Shown piece by piece: positions 31,625 to 39,523 of a stretch of DNA of 40,334 nucleotides. Made by a program: the position numbers and the translations under genes. The DNA is taken from contig NZ_JACTVI010000075.1 of assembly GCF_014495685.1 (NCBI RefSeq), forward strand, positions 1 to 40,334, read 5' to 3'. This DNA comes from Streptomyces sp. TRM68367 (GTDB taxonomy: Bacteria > Actinomycetota > Actinomycetes > Streptomycetales > Streptomycetaceae). Each line of letters opens with the position of its first letter. Positions within the stretch are counted from its first letter, which is position 1. The notes below the pieces were generated by a model, which had not been told where the DNA came from, did not search any database, and saw nothing but the letters and a program-made list of their open reading frames with translations.

Positions 31625-31654
31625 TTGCTGGCCAGCGAGAGCGCAGGATAGCTT
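31625..31654 (+). promoter_or_regulatory. Candidate promoter of the first subtilisin gene
   Basis: TTGCTG (31625-31630) and TAGCTT (31649-31654) with an 18-bp spacer fit an HrdB-type promoter. It lies 83 bp ahead of the ATG. Between them is a 9-bp hairpin, CTGCCCGGG (31679-31687) and CCCGGGCAG (31699-31707), which could act as a leader structure. Confidence 0.4.
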
Positions 31655-31736
31655 CAGCGTGCACAACTCGTCATGTACCTGCCCGGGCCCACCTGTGTCC
31701 CGGGCAGGCTCCGTTTCCGGATGATGTGGGGATCCC

Positions 31737-33263
31737 ATGACTCATCTGCGCTCCAGACGCCGGCTCGCGCTCGCCGTGCCCGTCGCGCTGTCCCTGACCG
31801 CCTCGCTCGGCTTCCTGCCCGCGGCCGCGTCCGCCGCCCCGCGCGCGGAGGCCGCCGTCCAGGCCGACGCGCCCCGGCTGGCGTACGTCGTCAACACCAA
31901 GGCGGACCGGCGCACGATCGCCTCCGTCACCAAGGCGATAGCCGCGGCCGGCGGCACCGTCGTGGTCACCTACGACAAGATCGGCGTCATCGTCGTCCAC
32001 TCGGCGAACCCCGACTTCGCCCAGCGGATACGCACCGCGCGCGGAGTCCAGTCGGCGGGCGCCACGCGCACCGCGCCGCTGACGCCCGCGGGGACCACGG
32101 AGCAGGGCGCGGCCCAGCTCCTGTCCAAGGCGCAGGCCGCCCGGACCGCGAGCGTCTCCGCCGCCTCCGAGGGCAGCGAGCCCCTGGAGGCCGACCAGTG
32201 GGACCTGCGCGCGATCGGCGCCGACAAGGCCGCGAAGATCAACCCGGGCAGCCGCAAGGTGACGGTCGCCGTGATCGACACGGGCGTCGACGACACCCAC
32301 CCCGACCTCGCGCCGAACTTCTCCGCGTCCCAGTCCGCCAACTGCGCCGGCGGCAAGGCGGACACCCGCGCGGGCGCCTGGCGGCCGTACACCCCGCAGG
32401 ACTACCACGGCACGCACGTGGCCGGTGAGATCGCCGCGGCCCGCAACGGCGTCGGCGTCGCCGGTGTCGCCCCCGGCGTGAAGATCGCCGGCATCAACGT
32501 GACCGACCGGGACAACGGCCTCTTCTACCCGGAGAGCGTCGTGTGCGCCTTCGTGTTCGCCGCCGACCACGGCGTCGAGATCACGAACAACAGCTACTAC
32601 GTCGATCCGTGGCTGTACAACTGCATGGACGATCCGGACCAGCGCGCCATCGTCGACGCGGTCAACAGGGCGCAGCTGTACGCCCAGAAGAAGGGCCTCC
32701 TGAACGTCGCTTCGGCGGGCAACTCCAACCACGACCTGGACTCCGACGCGATCGTCGACGACTCCAGCCCGGACGACTCCACGCCGGTCGAGCGGACCAT
32801 CGACCCGCACGAGTGCTTCGACGTGCCGACCCAGCTGCCGGGCGTGGTCACGGTCAGCGCGACGGGCGTGAACAGCCTCAAGTCGTACTACTCGACGTAC
32901 GGCAAGGGCGTCGTCGACGTCGCGGCGCCGGGCGGCGACCGGCGCTACCAGATCCCGGACACGCCGTCGAAGAACGGCGGCATCCTGTCCACGATGCCGG
33001 AGGGCGCGTACGGCTATCTGCAGGGCACGTCGATGGCCGCGCCGCACGCGTCCGGCGTCGCCGCGCTGCTGAAGTCCAAGTACCCGTGGGCGACTCCGGG
33101 CCAGTTGCAGGCGCTGCTGAAGGCCCAGGCGGACAACCCCGGCTGCCCCGCGTCGTACGACCAGGACGGCGACGGCACGCAGGACGCGCAGTGCGAGGGC
33201 GGCAAGCGGGTCAACGGCTTCTACGGCTTCGGCATCGTCAACGCCCTGCGGGCAGTGAAGTAA
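31737..33263 (+). CDS. Secreted subtilisin-like serine protease (S8), copy 1
   Basis: The 508-residue preproprotein has a signal peptide (residues 1 to about 33, ending ASAAP). An I9-like propeptide follows (about 48-115, LAYVVNTKADRRTIASV to SAGATRTAPL), then the S8 domain. The catalytic triad is Asp181 (VIDTGVDDTHPD), His224 (HGTHVAGE) and Ser432 (GTSMAAPHASG), and Asn329 sits in SAGNSNHD. The C-terminus has a calcium-loop-like DQDGDGTQD (475-483). Cysteines at NNSYYVDPWLYNC, PHECFD, PGCPAS and AQCEGG suggest disulfides. A paralogue follows directly; expected role is extracellular proteolysis during growth or development. Confidence 0.95.
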   Translation: MTHLRSRRRLALAVPVALSLTASLGFLPAAASAAPRAEAAVQADAPRLAYVVNTKADRRTIASVTKAIAAAGGTVVVTYDKIGVIVVHSANPDFAQRIRTARGVQSAGATRTAPLTPAGTTEQGAAQLLSKAQAARTASVSAASEGSEPLEADQWDLRAIGADKAAKINPGSRKVTVAVIDTGVDDTHPDLAPNFSASQSANCAGGKADTRAGAWRPYTPQDYHGTHVAGEIAAARNGVGVAGVAPGVKIAGINVTDRDNGLFYPESVVCAFVFAADHGVEITNNSYYVDPWLYNCMDDPDQRAIVDAVNRAQLYAQKKGLLNVASAGNSNHDLDSDAIVDDSSPDDSTPVERTIDPHECFDVPTQLPGVVTVSATGVNSLKSYYSTYGKGVVDVAAPGGDRRYQIPDTPSKNGGILSTMPEGAYGYLQGTSMAAPHASGVAALLKSKYPWATPGQLQALLKAQADNPGCPASYDQDGDGTQDAQCEGGKRVNGFYGFGIVNALRAVK

Positions 33264-33386
33264 CCCGCGCCGGCGGGGCCTTGAGCCCCGCACCCGGGGG
33301 GTATGCAGCCCCTCCAGGGCATCCCGGACCGTGTCCGGTACATCCCGCACTCGGTCCGCTCGTACCGCGAACGAACTGGAGACCAT

Positions 33387-34904
33387 ATGACAGCGCCTCA
33401 CCAGCGCTATCGTCGCGCCATCGCGATCCCGGTCGGTATGGCCATGGCCACGGCCCTCGCCGTCCTGCCGAACGCCACGGCCGCGGCCGCGGAGACGCCC
33501 GCCGCGCCCGCCGCCGACGCGAGCTCGTTCAGCTACGTCGTCAACGTCCGCCCCGGCCACGGCACTTCGGCACAGGTGAAGAAGGCCGTCGGCAAGGCGG
33601 GCGGCACGGTCGTGACGTCGTACGACCAGATCGGCGTCATCGTCGCCCACTCGGCGAACCCGGACTTCGCCAAGGACATGCGCAGGGTGCGGGGCGTGGA
33701 GTCGGCCGGCGCCACCCGCACCGCGCCGCTGCCCGCCCAGTCGACGACCGATGTGGGCACGCCGAAGGTGCTGGGCGCGGACGAGGTCGCCGCCGCCGAA
33801 GCCGCAGGCGGACAGGACCCGTTGGAGCCCCAGCAGTGGGACCTGCCCGCCATCAAGGCGGACCAGGCGCACAAGAAGTCGCTCGGCAGCTCGAAGGTGA
33901 CCGTCGCCGTGCTCGACACCGGCGTCGACGACACCCACCCCGACCTCGCCCCGAACTTCGACCGCGAGGCGTCCGTCAACTGCGTCTCGGGCAAGCCGAA
34001 CACGACCGACGGGGCTTGGCGGCCCGGCCCGGACGAGAGCGCGCACGGCACGCACGTGGCGGGCGAGATCGCGGCCGCGAAGAACGGTATCGGCATGACG
34101 GGCGTCGCGCCCGGCGTGAAGGTGTCCGGGATCAAGGTGTCCAACCCGGACGGCTTCTTCTACACGGAGGCCGTCGTCTGCGGCTTCGTCTGGGCGGCCG
34201 AGCACGGCGTCGACGTGACCAACAACAGCTACTACACGGACCCGTGGTACTTCAACTGCAAGGATGACCCGGACCAGCAGGCGCTGGTGGAAGCCCTCAC
34301 CAGGGCCACGCGGTACGCGGAGCGCAAGGGCGCGGTCAACGTCGCCGCGGCCGGCAACGAGAACTACGACTTCGCCGAAGACGAGATCACCGACCCGGTC
34401 TCCCCGAACGACTCGACGCCCACCGAGCGGATCGTGGACCCGTCCGAGTGCTACGACATCCCGACCCAGCTGCCGGGTGTCGTCACGGTCGCGGCGACCG
34501 GCGCCAAGGGCATCAAGTCGTCCTTCTCCAACTACGGCCGCGGCTTCATCGACATCGCCGCGCCGGGCGGGGACTCGACGTCGTACCAGAAGCCGGAGCC
34601 TCCGGCGACCAACGGTCGGATCCTGGGCACGCTGCCCGGCGGCAAGTGGGGGTACATGGCCGGTACGTCGATGGCGTCGCCGCATGTCGCGGGCGTCGCC
34701 GCCCTGATCAAGTCGACGCACCCGTACGCGCCGCCGGCCATGGTGAAGGCTCTGCTGTACGCCGAGGCCGACGCCGTGCCGTGCACGGACCCGTACGACA
34801 TCGACGGTGACGGCAAGGTCGACGCCGTGTGCGAGGGCCCGAAGAACCGCAACGGTTTCTACGGGTGGGGTATGGCGGACGCGCTGGACGCGGTGACCAG
34901 GTAG
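33387..34904 (+). CDS. Secreted subtilisin-like serine protease (S8), copy 2
   Basis: The 505-residue paralogue has the same layout as copy 1. It has a signal peptide (to about ATAAAA), an I9-like propeptide from FSYVVNVRPGHG, then Asp177 (VLDTGVDDTHPD), His220 (HGTHVAGE), the Ser motif GTSMASPHVAG, and a C-terminal DIDGDGKVD loop. Long stretches are nearly identical to copy 1 (KVTVAV-DTGVDDTHPDLAPNF; VTNNSYY; DIPTQLPGVVTV), so the pair arose by tandem duplication. The linker before the catalytic domain and the loop after His differ most. It starts at ATG 33387 behind GGAG, 123 bp after copy 1, and could share its transcript. Confidence 0.95.
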   Translation: MTAPHQRYRRAIAIPVGMAMATALAVLPNATAAAAETPAAPAADASSFSYVVNVRPGHGTSAQVKKAVGKAGGTVVTSYDQIGVIVAHSANPDFAKDMRRVRGVESAGATRTAPLPAQSTTDVGTPKVLGADEVAAAEAAGGQDPLEPQQWDLPAIKADQAHKKSLGSSKVTVAVLDTGVDDTHPDLAPNFDREASVNCVSGKPNTTDGAWRPGPDESAHGTHVAGEIAAAKNGIGMTGVAPGVKVSGIKVSNPDGFFYTEAVVCGFVWAAEHGVDVTNNSYYTDPWYFNCKDDPDQQALVEALTRATRYAERKGAVNVAAAGNENYDFAEDEITDPVSPNDSTPTERIVDPSECYDIPTQLPGVVTVAATGAKGIKSSFSNYGRGFIDIAAPGGDSTSYQKPEPPATNGRILGTLPGGKWGYMAGTSMASPHVAGVAALIKSTHPYAPPAMVKALLYAEADAVPCTDPYDIDGDGKVDAVCEGPKNRNGFYGWGMADALDAVTR

Positions 34905-34906
34905 GT

Positions 34907-34950
34907 CCGTCAAAGGTCGACCCCGTCAAAGGTCGATCCCGTCAAAGGTC
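34907..34950. repeat. Three-copy tandem repeat (16-bp period)
   Basis: CCGTCAAAGGTCGA occurs at 34907-34920 and 34923-34936, and CCGTCAAAGGTC at 34939-34950, a 16-bp period directly after the stop codon of protease copy 2. It has no coding role. Confidence 0.85.
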
Positions 34951-34955
34951 AGAGG

Positions 34956-34992
34956 GTGCGGGAGGGTGCGCTTCGGGCGCGCCCTCCCGCAC
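34956..34992 (+). terminator. Strong terminator of the protease pair
   Basis: A 16-bp stem (GTGCGGGAGGGTGCGC with its complement, one G-T pair) closes on a five-base TTCGG loop, 51 bp after the stop codon of protease copy 2. Confidence 0.85.
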
Positions 34993-35038
34993 CGCGTTCA
35001 ACGCGTGCACGGTCACCCCACGGCGCAATGCAGGGGCC

Positions 35039-35308
35039 TCATCGGCGGACGGCGGGCGCCGGCTTCGTCGCGGCCCCGCGAAGGGGAGTCAGTTCGTACA
35101 GCGCCGTGTAGATGGCGACGATCGGGATCTTCCAGACGAAGTAGAAGAAGAGGCTGCCGACTCCCATGGTGATGCTCGTCGCGGCGTCCTTCACCTCCTA
35201 GCCCGCCGCGTCCTCGTCGGGATGGAGGCGGACGCTGATCATCTCGACCACGGTGAGCAGCACGAAGGCGGGTATCGACCACAGCACGACATCGGGCAGG
35301 TTCGGCAT
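35039..35308 (-). pseudogene. Sterol desaturase/fatty-acid hydroxylase family protein, N-terminal remnant with internal stop
   Basis: From ATG 35308 the minus strand reads MPNLPDVVLWSIPAFVLLTV, VEMISVRLHPDEDAAG, then TAG (35198-35200). It continues in the same frame with EVKDAATSITMGVGSLFFYF and VWKIPIVAIYTALYELTPLR before ending at 35039. This is the start of a sterol-desaturase-family membrane protein as I recall it from Streptomyces; the TAG replaces a Tyr codon. The rest of the protein, including all His-box motifs (roughly 200 residues), is missing. Both a nonsense mutation and a 3' deletion have struck. Confidence 0.82.
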
Positions 35309-35364
35309 GGGAGAACCGTAAGGCCGGACACGCTGCCTGAGGGAGCGTCGCAAGGGCGGACGCT

Positions 35365-35389
35365 GACACCTGACGGACGGCGGTGTCAG
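35365..35389. promoter_or_regulatory. Inverted repeat upstream of the DnaQ-BRCT gene
   Basis: TGACACC (35365-35371) and GGTGTCA (35383-35389) form a perfect 7-bp inverted repeat with an 11-bp spacer, 25 bp before the ATG. It could be an operator or a small hairpin; no clear promoter boxes flank it. Confidence 0.4.
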
Positions 35390-35413
35390 TCGTGGCCCGT
35401 ATCCTCAGGGACC

Positions 35414-36430
35414 ATGCTCGAAGACCTCACGACCGCAGCGTCCTCTCCCACGTCGTGGCCGGCCGCGTATCCCCAGGGATACGCGGTCGTTGACGTGGAG
35501 ACCACGGGCCTGGCCCGGGACGACCGGATCATCTCCGCGGCCGTCTACCGGCTGGACGCGCGCGGCGAGGTCGAGGACCACTGGTACACGCTGGTCAACC
35601 CGGAGCGGGACCCGGGCCCGGTATGGATCCACGGTCTGACGAGCGACACGCTGAACAGCGCGCCCCTCTTCCAGGACATCGCCGAGGAGTTCTCGGCCCG
35701 GCTGGCGGACCGGGTGCTCGTCGCGCACAACGCCGTCTTCGACTGGCAGATGATCGCCCGGGAGTACGCGCGCGCGAAGCGCGAGGCGCCGGTGCGGCAT
35801 CGGCTGTGCACCATCGCGCTCTCCAAGGCGCTTGACCTGCCGCTGCCCAACTACAAGCTGGAGACGCTGGCCGCGCACTTCGGCGTCGTCCAGCGGCGGG
35901 CGCACCACGCGCTGGACGACGCGCGCGTGCTGGCGGAGGCGTTCCGGCCCAGCCTGCGCGCCGCGGCGGCGGGGGGCGTACGGCTGCCGCTGCACGAGTG
36001 CCGGCCGCTGACCGAGTGGGCGGAGCGGCCGGCGCCGCGGATCGGGCAGCAGGCGGGGTACGGCGGCTACCGGGCCGGCAGTTGGCGCCCCTCCCGCAAG
36101 CGGCCGGCGTGCCCGTATCCCAACCCCGGTCGCTACGAAGAGGGCAAAAGACTCAAACAGGGCATGCGGGTAGCTTTCTCCGGCGACACGTCGGTGGAAC
36201 GTGAGCTGCTGGAGGACCGGGCAATCGAGGCCGGGCTCCACGTGGCCACCAGCATCTCGCGGGTGACCAGCCTGCTCGTCACCAACGACCCGGACTCGGG
36301 CACGTCCAAGGTGGTCAAGGCCCGGCAGTTCGGGACGCCGATCGTCGACGAGGCGGCGTTCGGGCAGCTGCTCGGGGATGTCGAGCTCGCCGAGGACAAG
36401 GGTGCGCCGGCGTCGCGGGGCCGGCGCTGA
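35414..36430 (+). CDS. DnaQ-like 3'-5' exonuclease with C-terminal BRCT domain
   Basis: The 338-residue protein has a DEDDh exonuclease domain: VVDVETTG (Asp27, Glu29), VLVAHNAVFDWQM with the third acidic residue, and HHALDDARVLAEAF with the catalytic His and Asp. After a basic linker, the C-terminal BRCT domain starts near GMRVAFSGDTSVERELLEDRAIEAGLHV and ends near FGQLLGDVELAED. It resembles the epsilon-like proteins of actinobacteria rather than the polymerase III proofreading subunit. The BRCT module suggests recruitment to a DNA-repair complex. No polymerase gene is nearby. Confidence 0.93.
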   Translation: MLEDLTTAASSPTSWPAAYPQGYAVVDVETTGLARDDRIISAAVYRLDARGEVEDHWYTLVNPERDPGPVWIHGLTSDTLNSAPLFQDIAEEFSARLADRVLVAHNAVFDWQMIAREYARAKREAPVRHRLCTIALSKALDLPLPNYKLETLAAHFGVVQRRAHHALDDARVLAEAFRPSLRAAAAGGVRLPLHECRPLTEWAERPAPRIGQQAGYGGYRAGSWRPSRKRPACPYPNPGRYEEGKRLKQGMRVAFSGDTSVERELLEDRAIEAGLHVATSISRVTSLLVTNDPDSGTSKVVKARQFGTPIVDEAAFGQLLGDVELAEDKGAPASRGRR

Positions 36431-36454
36431 CGAGCGTGCGCCGGCGTCGCGGGG
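36402..36454. repeat. 19-bp direct repeat across the stop codon of the DnaQ-BRCT gene
   Basis: GTGCGCCGGCGTCGCGGGG occurs at 36402-36420, inside the gene's last codons, and again exactly at 36436-36454, just after the stop. This is a short recent duplication. It probably reflects replication slippage at the gene's 3' end. Confidence 0.8.
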
Positions 36455-36744
36455 GTGACCGTACGGACGGGTGACTGCCGGGCGAGTCGCCCGGCAACCG
36501 CTCGCTCGGGCCGCGCCGGCCTGTGGCGCATGGCGAGCTGTCACCTTCTCGGCCGCGAGCGACCAAGCTTGTGCGCTCGGCGGCTCAACCCTCGTCGCGC
36601 TCCTCGGCCACCGCCGGCTGCGGTATCGGGGTCGCATCCGGCAGGCCGGTTCGTGCCTTCAAAGGGCTCGCGGACCGGCCCCGCCGGCTCAGCGGACCTC
36701 ACCCCCCTGGGAACACCCCACGGCCCGAGAGGTACCGTCGTGGG
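36431..36744. other. Non-coding gap between the DnaQ-BRCT and SURF1 genes
   Basis: The gap holds the second copy of the 19-bp repeat and a 9-bp perfect hairpin, TGCCGGGCG (36476-36484) and CGCCCGGCA (36488-36496), a likely terminator. GAGAGG and TACCGT lie just ahead of the SURF1 GTG; these are a possible ribosome site or -10 box. Open frames here look like extensions of shadow frames, with no recognisable protein. Confidence 0.5.
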
Positions 36745-37542
36745 GTGTACCGCTTCCTGTTGTCCCGGCAGTGGGTGATCCTCACGCTGATCGCCCTGCT
36801 TCTCATCCCCACGATGATCAGGCTGGGCTTCTGGCAGATGCACCGCTACGAGGAGCGCACCGCCCGGAACCAGCTGGTCATCGACGCGCTGGCCGCCAAG
36901 CCGGTCCCCGTGGAGAAGCTGACCTCTCCCGGTCACACCGTCACCACCGACGAGCGGTACCGCACCGTGACCGCCAAGGGTCGCTTCGACACGGAGGACG
37001 AGGTCGTCGTCCGCCGCCGCACCAACTCCGACGACGAGGTCGGCTACCACGTGCTGACCCCCTTCGTCCTGCACGACGGCAAGGTTCTGCTGGTCAACCG
37101 GGGCTGGATCCCCGCGGACAGCCCGAGCCAGACCACGTTCCCGAGGATTCCCGCACCGCCCCGCGGCGAGGTCACCGTGACGGGACGGCTGATGCCGGAC
37201 GAGACGACCCAGGCGAGCGGCATCAAGGACCTCAAGGGGCTGCCGGACCGGCAGATCATGCTGATCAACAGCGAGCAGGAGGCGCGGCGCCTCGGCATGC
37301 AGGTGCTCGGCGGCTACATCGCGCAGACGGCGCCCGAGCCCAGGGGCGACACCCCGGAGCTGCTCAGCGACCCCGGCATGGAGGACGCCGCGCTCAACTA
37401 CGCGTACGCCTTCCAGTGGTGGCTGTTCGCCGCGGCCGTCCCGGTCGGCTGGGTCGTCCTCGCCCGCCGTGAGGCGCGGGAACGGGCGGAGGCGGCGGCG
37501 AAGAAGACGGAGCCGACGGAGACGGAACCGGCTGCGGTGTAG
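36745..37542 (+). CDS. SURF1 family cytochrome c oxidase assembly protein
   Basis: The 265-residue protein has the SURF1 layout. There is an N-terminal membrane helix (RQWVILTLIALLLIPTMIRLGFWQ), a large external domain with GRFDTEDEVVVRRRT, GYHVLTPFVL and VLLVNRGWIP, and a second helix at the C-terminus (NYAYAFQWWLFAAAVPVGWVVLARRE). SURF1 helps insert haem a into cytochrome c oxidase. I chose GTG 36745 (MYRFLLSRQWV), since the longer frame upstream is Arg/Pro-rich noise. The C-terminal tail is charged and disordered. Confidence 0.92.
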   Translation: MYRFLLSRQWVILTLIALLLIPTMIRLGFWQMHRYEERTARNQLVIDALAAKPVPVEKLTSPGHTVTTDERYRTVTAKGRFDTEDEVVVRRRTNSDDEVGYHVLTPFVLHDGKVLLVNRGWIPADSPSQTTFPRIPAPPRGEVTVTGRLMPDETTQASGIKDLKGLPDRQIMLINSEQEARRLGMQVLGGYIAQTAPEPRGDTPELLSDPGMEDAALNYAYAFQWWLFAAAVPVGWVVLARREARERAEAAAKKTEPTETEPAAV

Positions 37543-37733
37543 GCCCACGGCCTTCTGCCCGCCGCGACGCCTTTCATCGGCGGCAACGCCTGCCATCCGC
37601 CGCAACGGCGAGCAACCACGACGGCGTGTTCCGGCGGGTGCCGAACCCACCGAGCTCCCGGGGGCCCACCCTCACATCACTCCCCCGGCCGCACCCACGA
37701 TTGCCCCACGGCACCCCGGGAACCCGGAACTCC

Positions 37734-39518
37734 ATGCATCCCCGCATCGAGGACTACGCCCTCATCGGCGACGAGCAGACCGCTGCCCTGGTCGGCGCGG
37801 ACGGCTCCGTCGACTGGCTGTGCCTCCCCCGCTTCGACTCCCCCGCCTGCTTCGCCAAGCTGCTCGGCGACGAGGAGAACGGCCACTGGCGCATCGCCCC
37901 CGCTGGAGCCGAGCGCTGCGCCCGGCGCGCCTACCGTCCCGGCACCCTCGTCCTCGACACCGAGTGGGAGACCGACCAGGGCAGTGTCCGCGTCACCGAC
38001 CTGATGCCGCAGCGCGACCGCGCCCCCGACCTCGTACGCATCGTCGAGGGCCTCGGCGGCGAGGTCACCGTCCGCAGCATGCTCCGTCTGCGCTTCGACT
38101 ACGGCTCGATCACCCCCTGGACGCGCAGAGCGGACGCCCACCGCGTCGCCGTCGCCGGCCCCGACTCGACCTGGCTGCGCAGCGAGCCCGCCGTCCGCAC
38201 CTGGGGGGAAGACTTCTGCACCCACTCGGAGTTCACCGTCACCGAGGGCGAGAAGGTCGCGTTCGTCCTCACGTGGCACCCCTCGCACCAGCGGCGCCCG
38301 CCACTCGTCGACCCGCACGAGTCACTGCGCAGCAGCGTCGCGGACTGGCAGAGCTGGTCGTCCCGCTGCACCTACGACGGCCCGTACCGGGACGCCGTAC
38401 TCCGCTCCCTGATCACCCTGAAGGCACTCACCTACGCGCCGACGGGCGGCATCGTCGCGGCGCCCACCACCTCGCTGCCCGAGGAGCCGGGCGGCGTGCG
38501 CAACTGGGACTACCGCCACTGCTGGCTGCGCGACTCCACCCTCACCCTCGGCGCCCTGCTGGCGGCCGGCTACCAGGAGGAGGCCGAGGCCTGGCGCGAC
38601 TGGCTGCTGCGCGCGGTCGCGGGCGACCCGGCGGACCTGCAGATCATGTACGGACTGGGGGGCGAGCGACGCCTGCCCGAGTTCGAGGTGCCGTGGCTGT
38701 CCGGGTTCGCCGAGTCAACGCCCGTACGGATCGGAAACGATGCCGTGAACCAGTTCCAGCTGGACGTGTACGGCGAGGTCATGGACACGCTGTCGCTGGC
38801 CCGGGCCTCGGGCCTGCCCGTGAAGCCCCAGATGTGGGCGATCCAGGGTGCCCTGATGGACTTTCTGCGCACCGCGTGGCGGCAGCCGGACGAGGGGCTG
38901 TGGGAGGTCCGCGGCGGGCGCCGGCAATTCGTGCACTCCAAGGTGATGACGTGGGTGGCCGCCGACCGGGCGGTGCGCACGCTGGAGAAGAACCCCGAGC
39001 TGCCCGGCGACCTGGACGGCTGGCGCGCGCTGCGCGACGAGGTGCACCGCGAGGTGTGCGAGAAGGGCTACGACCCGAAGCGGAAGACCTTCACGCAGTC
39101 CTACGGCTCGCGCGAGCTGGACGCCGCGCTGCTGCTCATCCCGCGCGTGGGGTTCCTGCCGCCGGACGACCCGCGCGTGATGGGCACCATCGACGCGATC
39201 CGCAAGGAACTCAGCCACGCCGGGTTCCTGCGCCGCTACACCCAGGACGAGACGGTCGTGGACGGGCTGCCGGGCAAGGAGGGCACGTTCCTGGTGTGCT
39301 CGTTCTGGCTCGCGCACGCCCTGCACGCGACGGGCCGTACGGAGGAGGCCCGCGAGCTGTTCGAACGGCTCGTGGGGCTCACCAACGACGTGGGTCTGCT
39401 GGCCGAGGAGTACGACCCGGTGGCCGGCCGCCAGCTCGGCAACTTCCCGCAGGCGTTCAGCCACATCGGCCTCGTGAACACGGCCCTCGCCCTGTACGGG
39501 GGCGGCGAGGCAGGATAG
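37734..39518 (+). CDS. Glycoside hydrolase family 15 protein (glucoamylase/trehalase type)
   Basis: The 594-residue protein starts MHPRIEDYALIGDEQTAALV and has the GH15 blocks GSVDWLCLPRFDSPACFA, RNWDYRHCWLRDSTLTLGAL, GLWEVRGG-RQFVHSKVMTWVA, and LLAEEYDPVAGRQLGNFPQAFSHIGLVNTALAL with the catalytic base Glu. There is no signal peptide, so it is cytoplasmic. Mycobacterial relatives are trehalases; alpha-glucan or trehalose hydrolysis is the likely activity. The ATG at 37734 lacks a clear Shine-Dalgarno. The following SDR gene starts five bases after the stop, so they are probably coupled. Confidence 0.93.
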   Translation: MHPRIEDYALIGDEQTAALVGADGSVDWLCLPRFDSPACFAKLLGDEENGHWRIAPAGAERCARRAYRPGTLVLDTEWETDQGSVRVTDLMPQRDRAPDLVRIVEGLGGEVTVRSMLRLRFDYGSITPWTRRADAHRVAVAGPDSTWLRSEPAVRTWGEDFCTHSEFTVTEGEKVAFVLTWHPSHQRRPPLVDPHESLRSSVADWQSWSSRCTYDGPYRDAVLRSLITLKALTYAPTGGIVAAPTTSLPEEPGGVRNWDYRHCWLRDSTLTLGALLAAGYQEEAEAWRDWLLRAVAGDPADLQIMYGLGGERRLPEFEVPWLSGFAESTPVRIGNDAVNQFQLDVYGEVMDTLSLARASGLPVKPQMWAIQGALMDFLRTAWRQPDEGLWEVRGGRRQFVHSKVMTWVAADRAVRTLEKNPELPGDLDGWRALRDEVHREVCEKGYDPKRKTFTQSYGSRELDAALLLIPRVGFLPPDDPRVMGTIDAIRKELSHAGFLRRYTQDETVVDGLPGKEGTFLVCSFWLAHALHATGRTEEARELFERLVGLTNDVGLLAEEYDPVAGRQLGNFPQAFSHIGLVNTALALYGGGEAG

Positions 39519-39523
39519 GGGCC

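Noticed and set aside
31671..34913. Open frame of 1080 codons on the minus strand across both subtilisin genes
   Set aside because: It is antisense to two certain genes and rich in R, G, V and D. It has no family similarity and no start region; GC-biased codons keep this frame open.
35013..35369. 118-codon minus frame over the sterol-desaturase remnant
   Set aside because: A different frame carries the recognisable desaturase N-terminus. This one is Arg-rich shadow.
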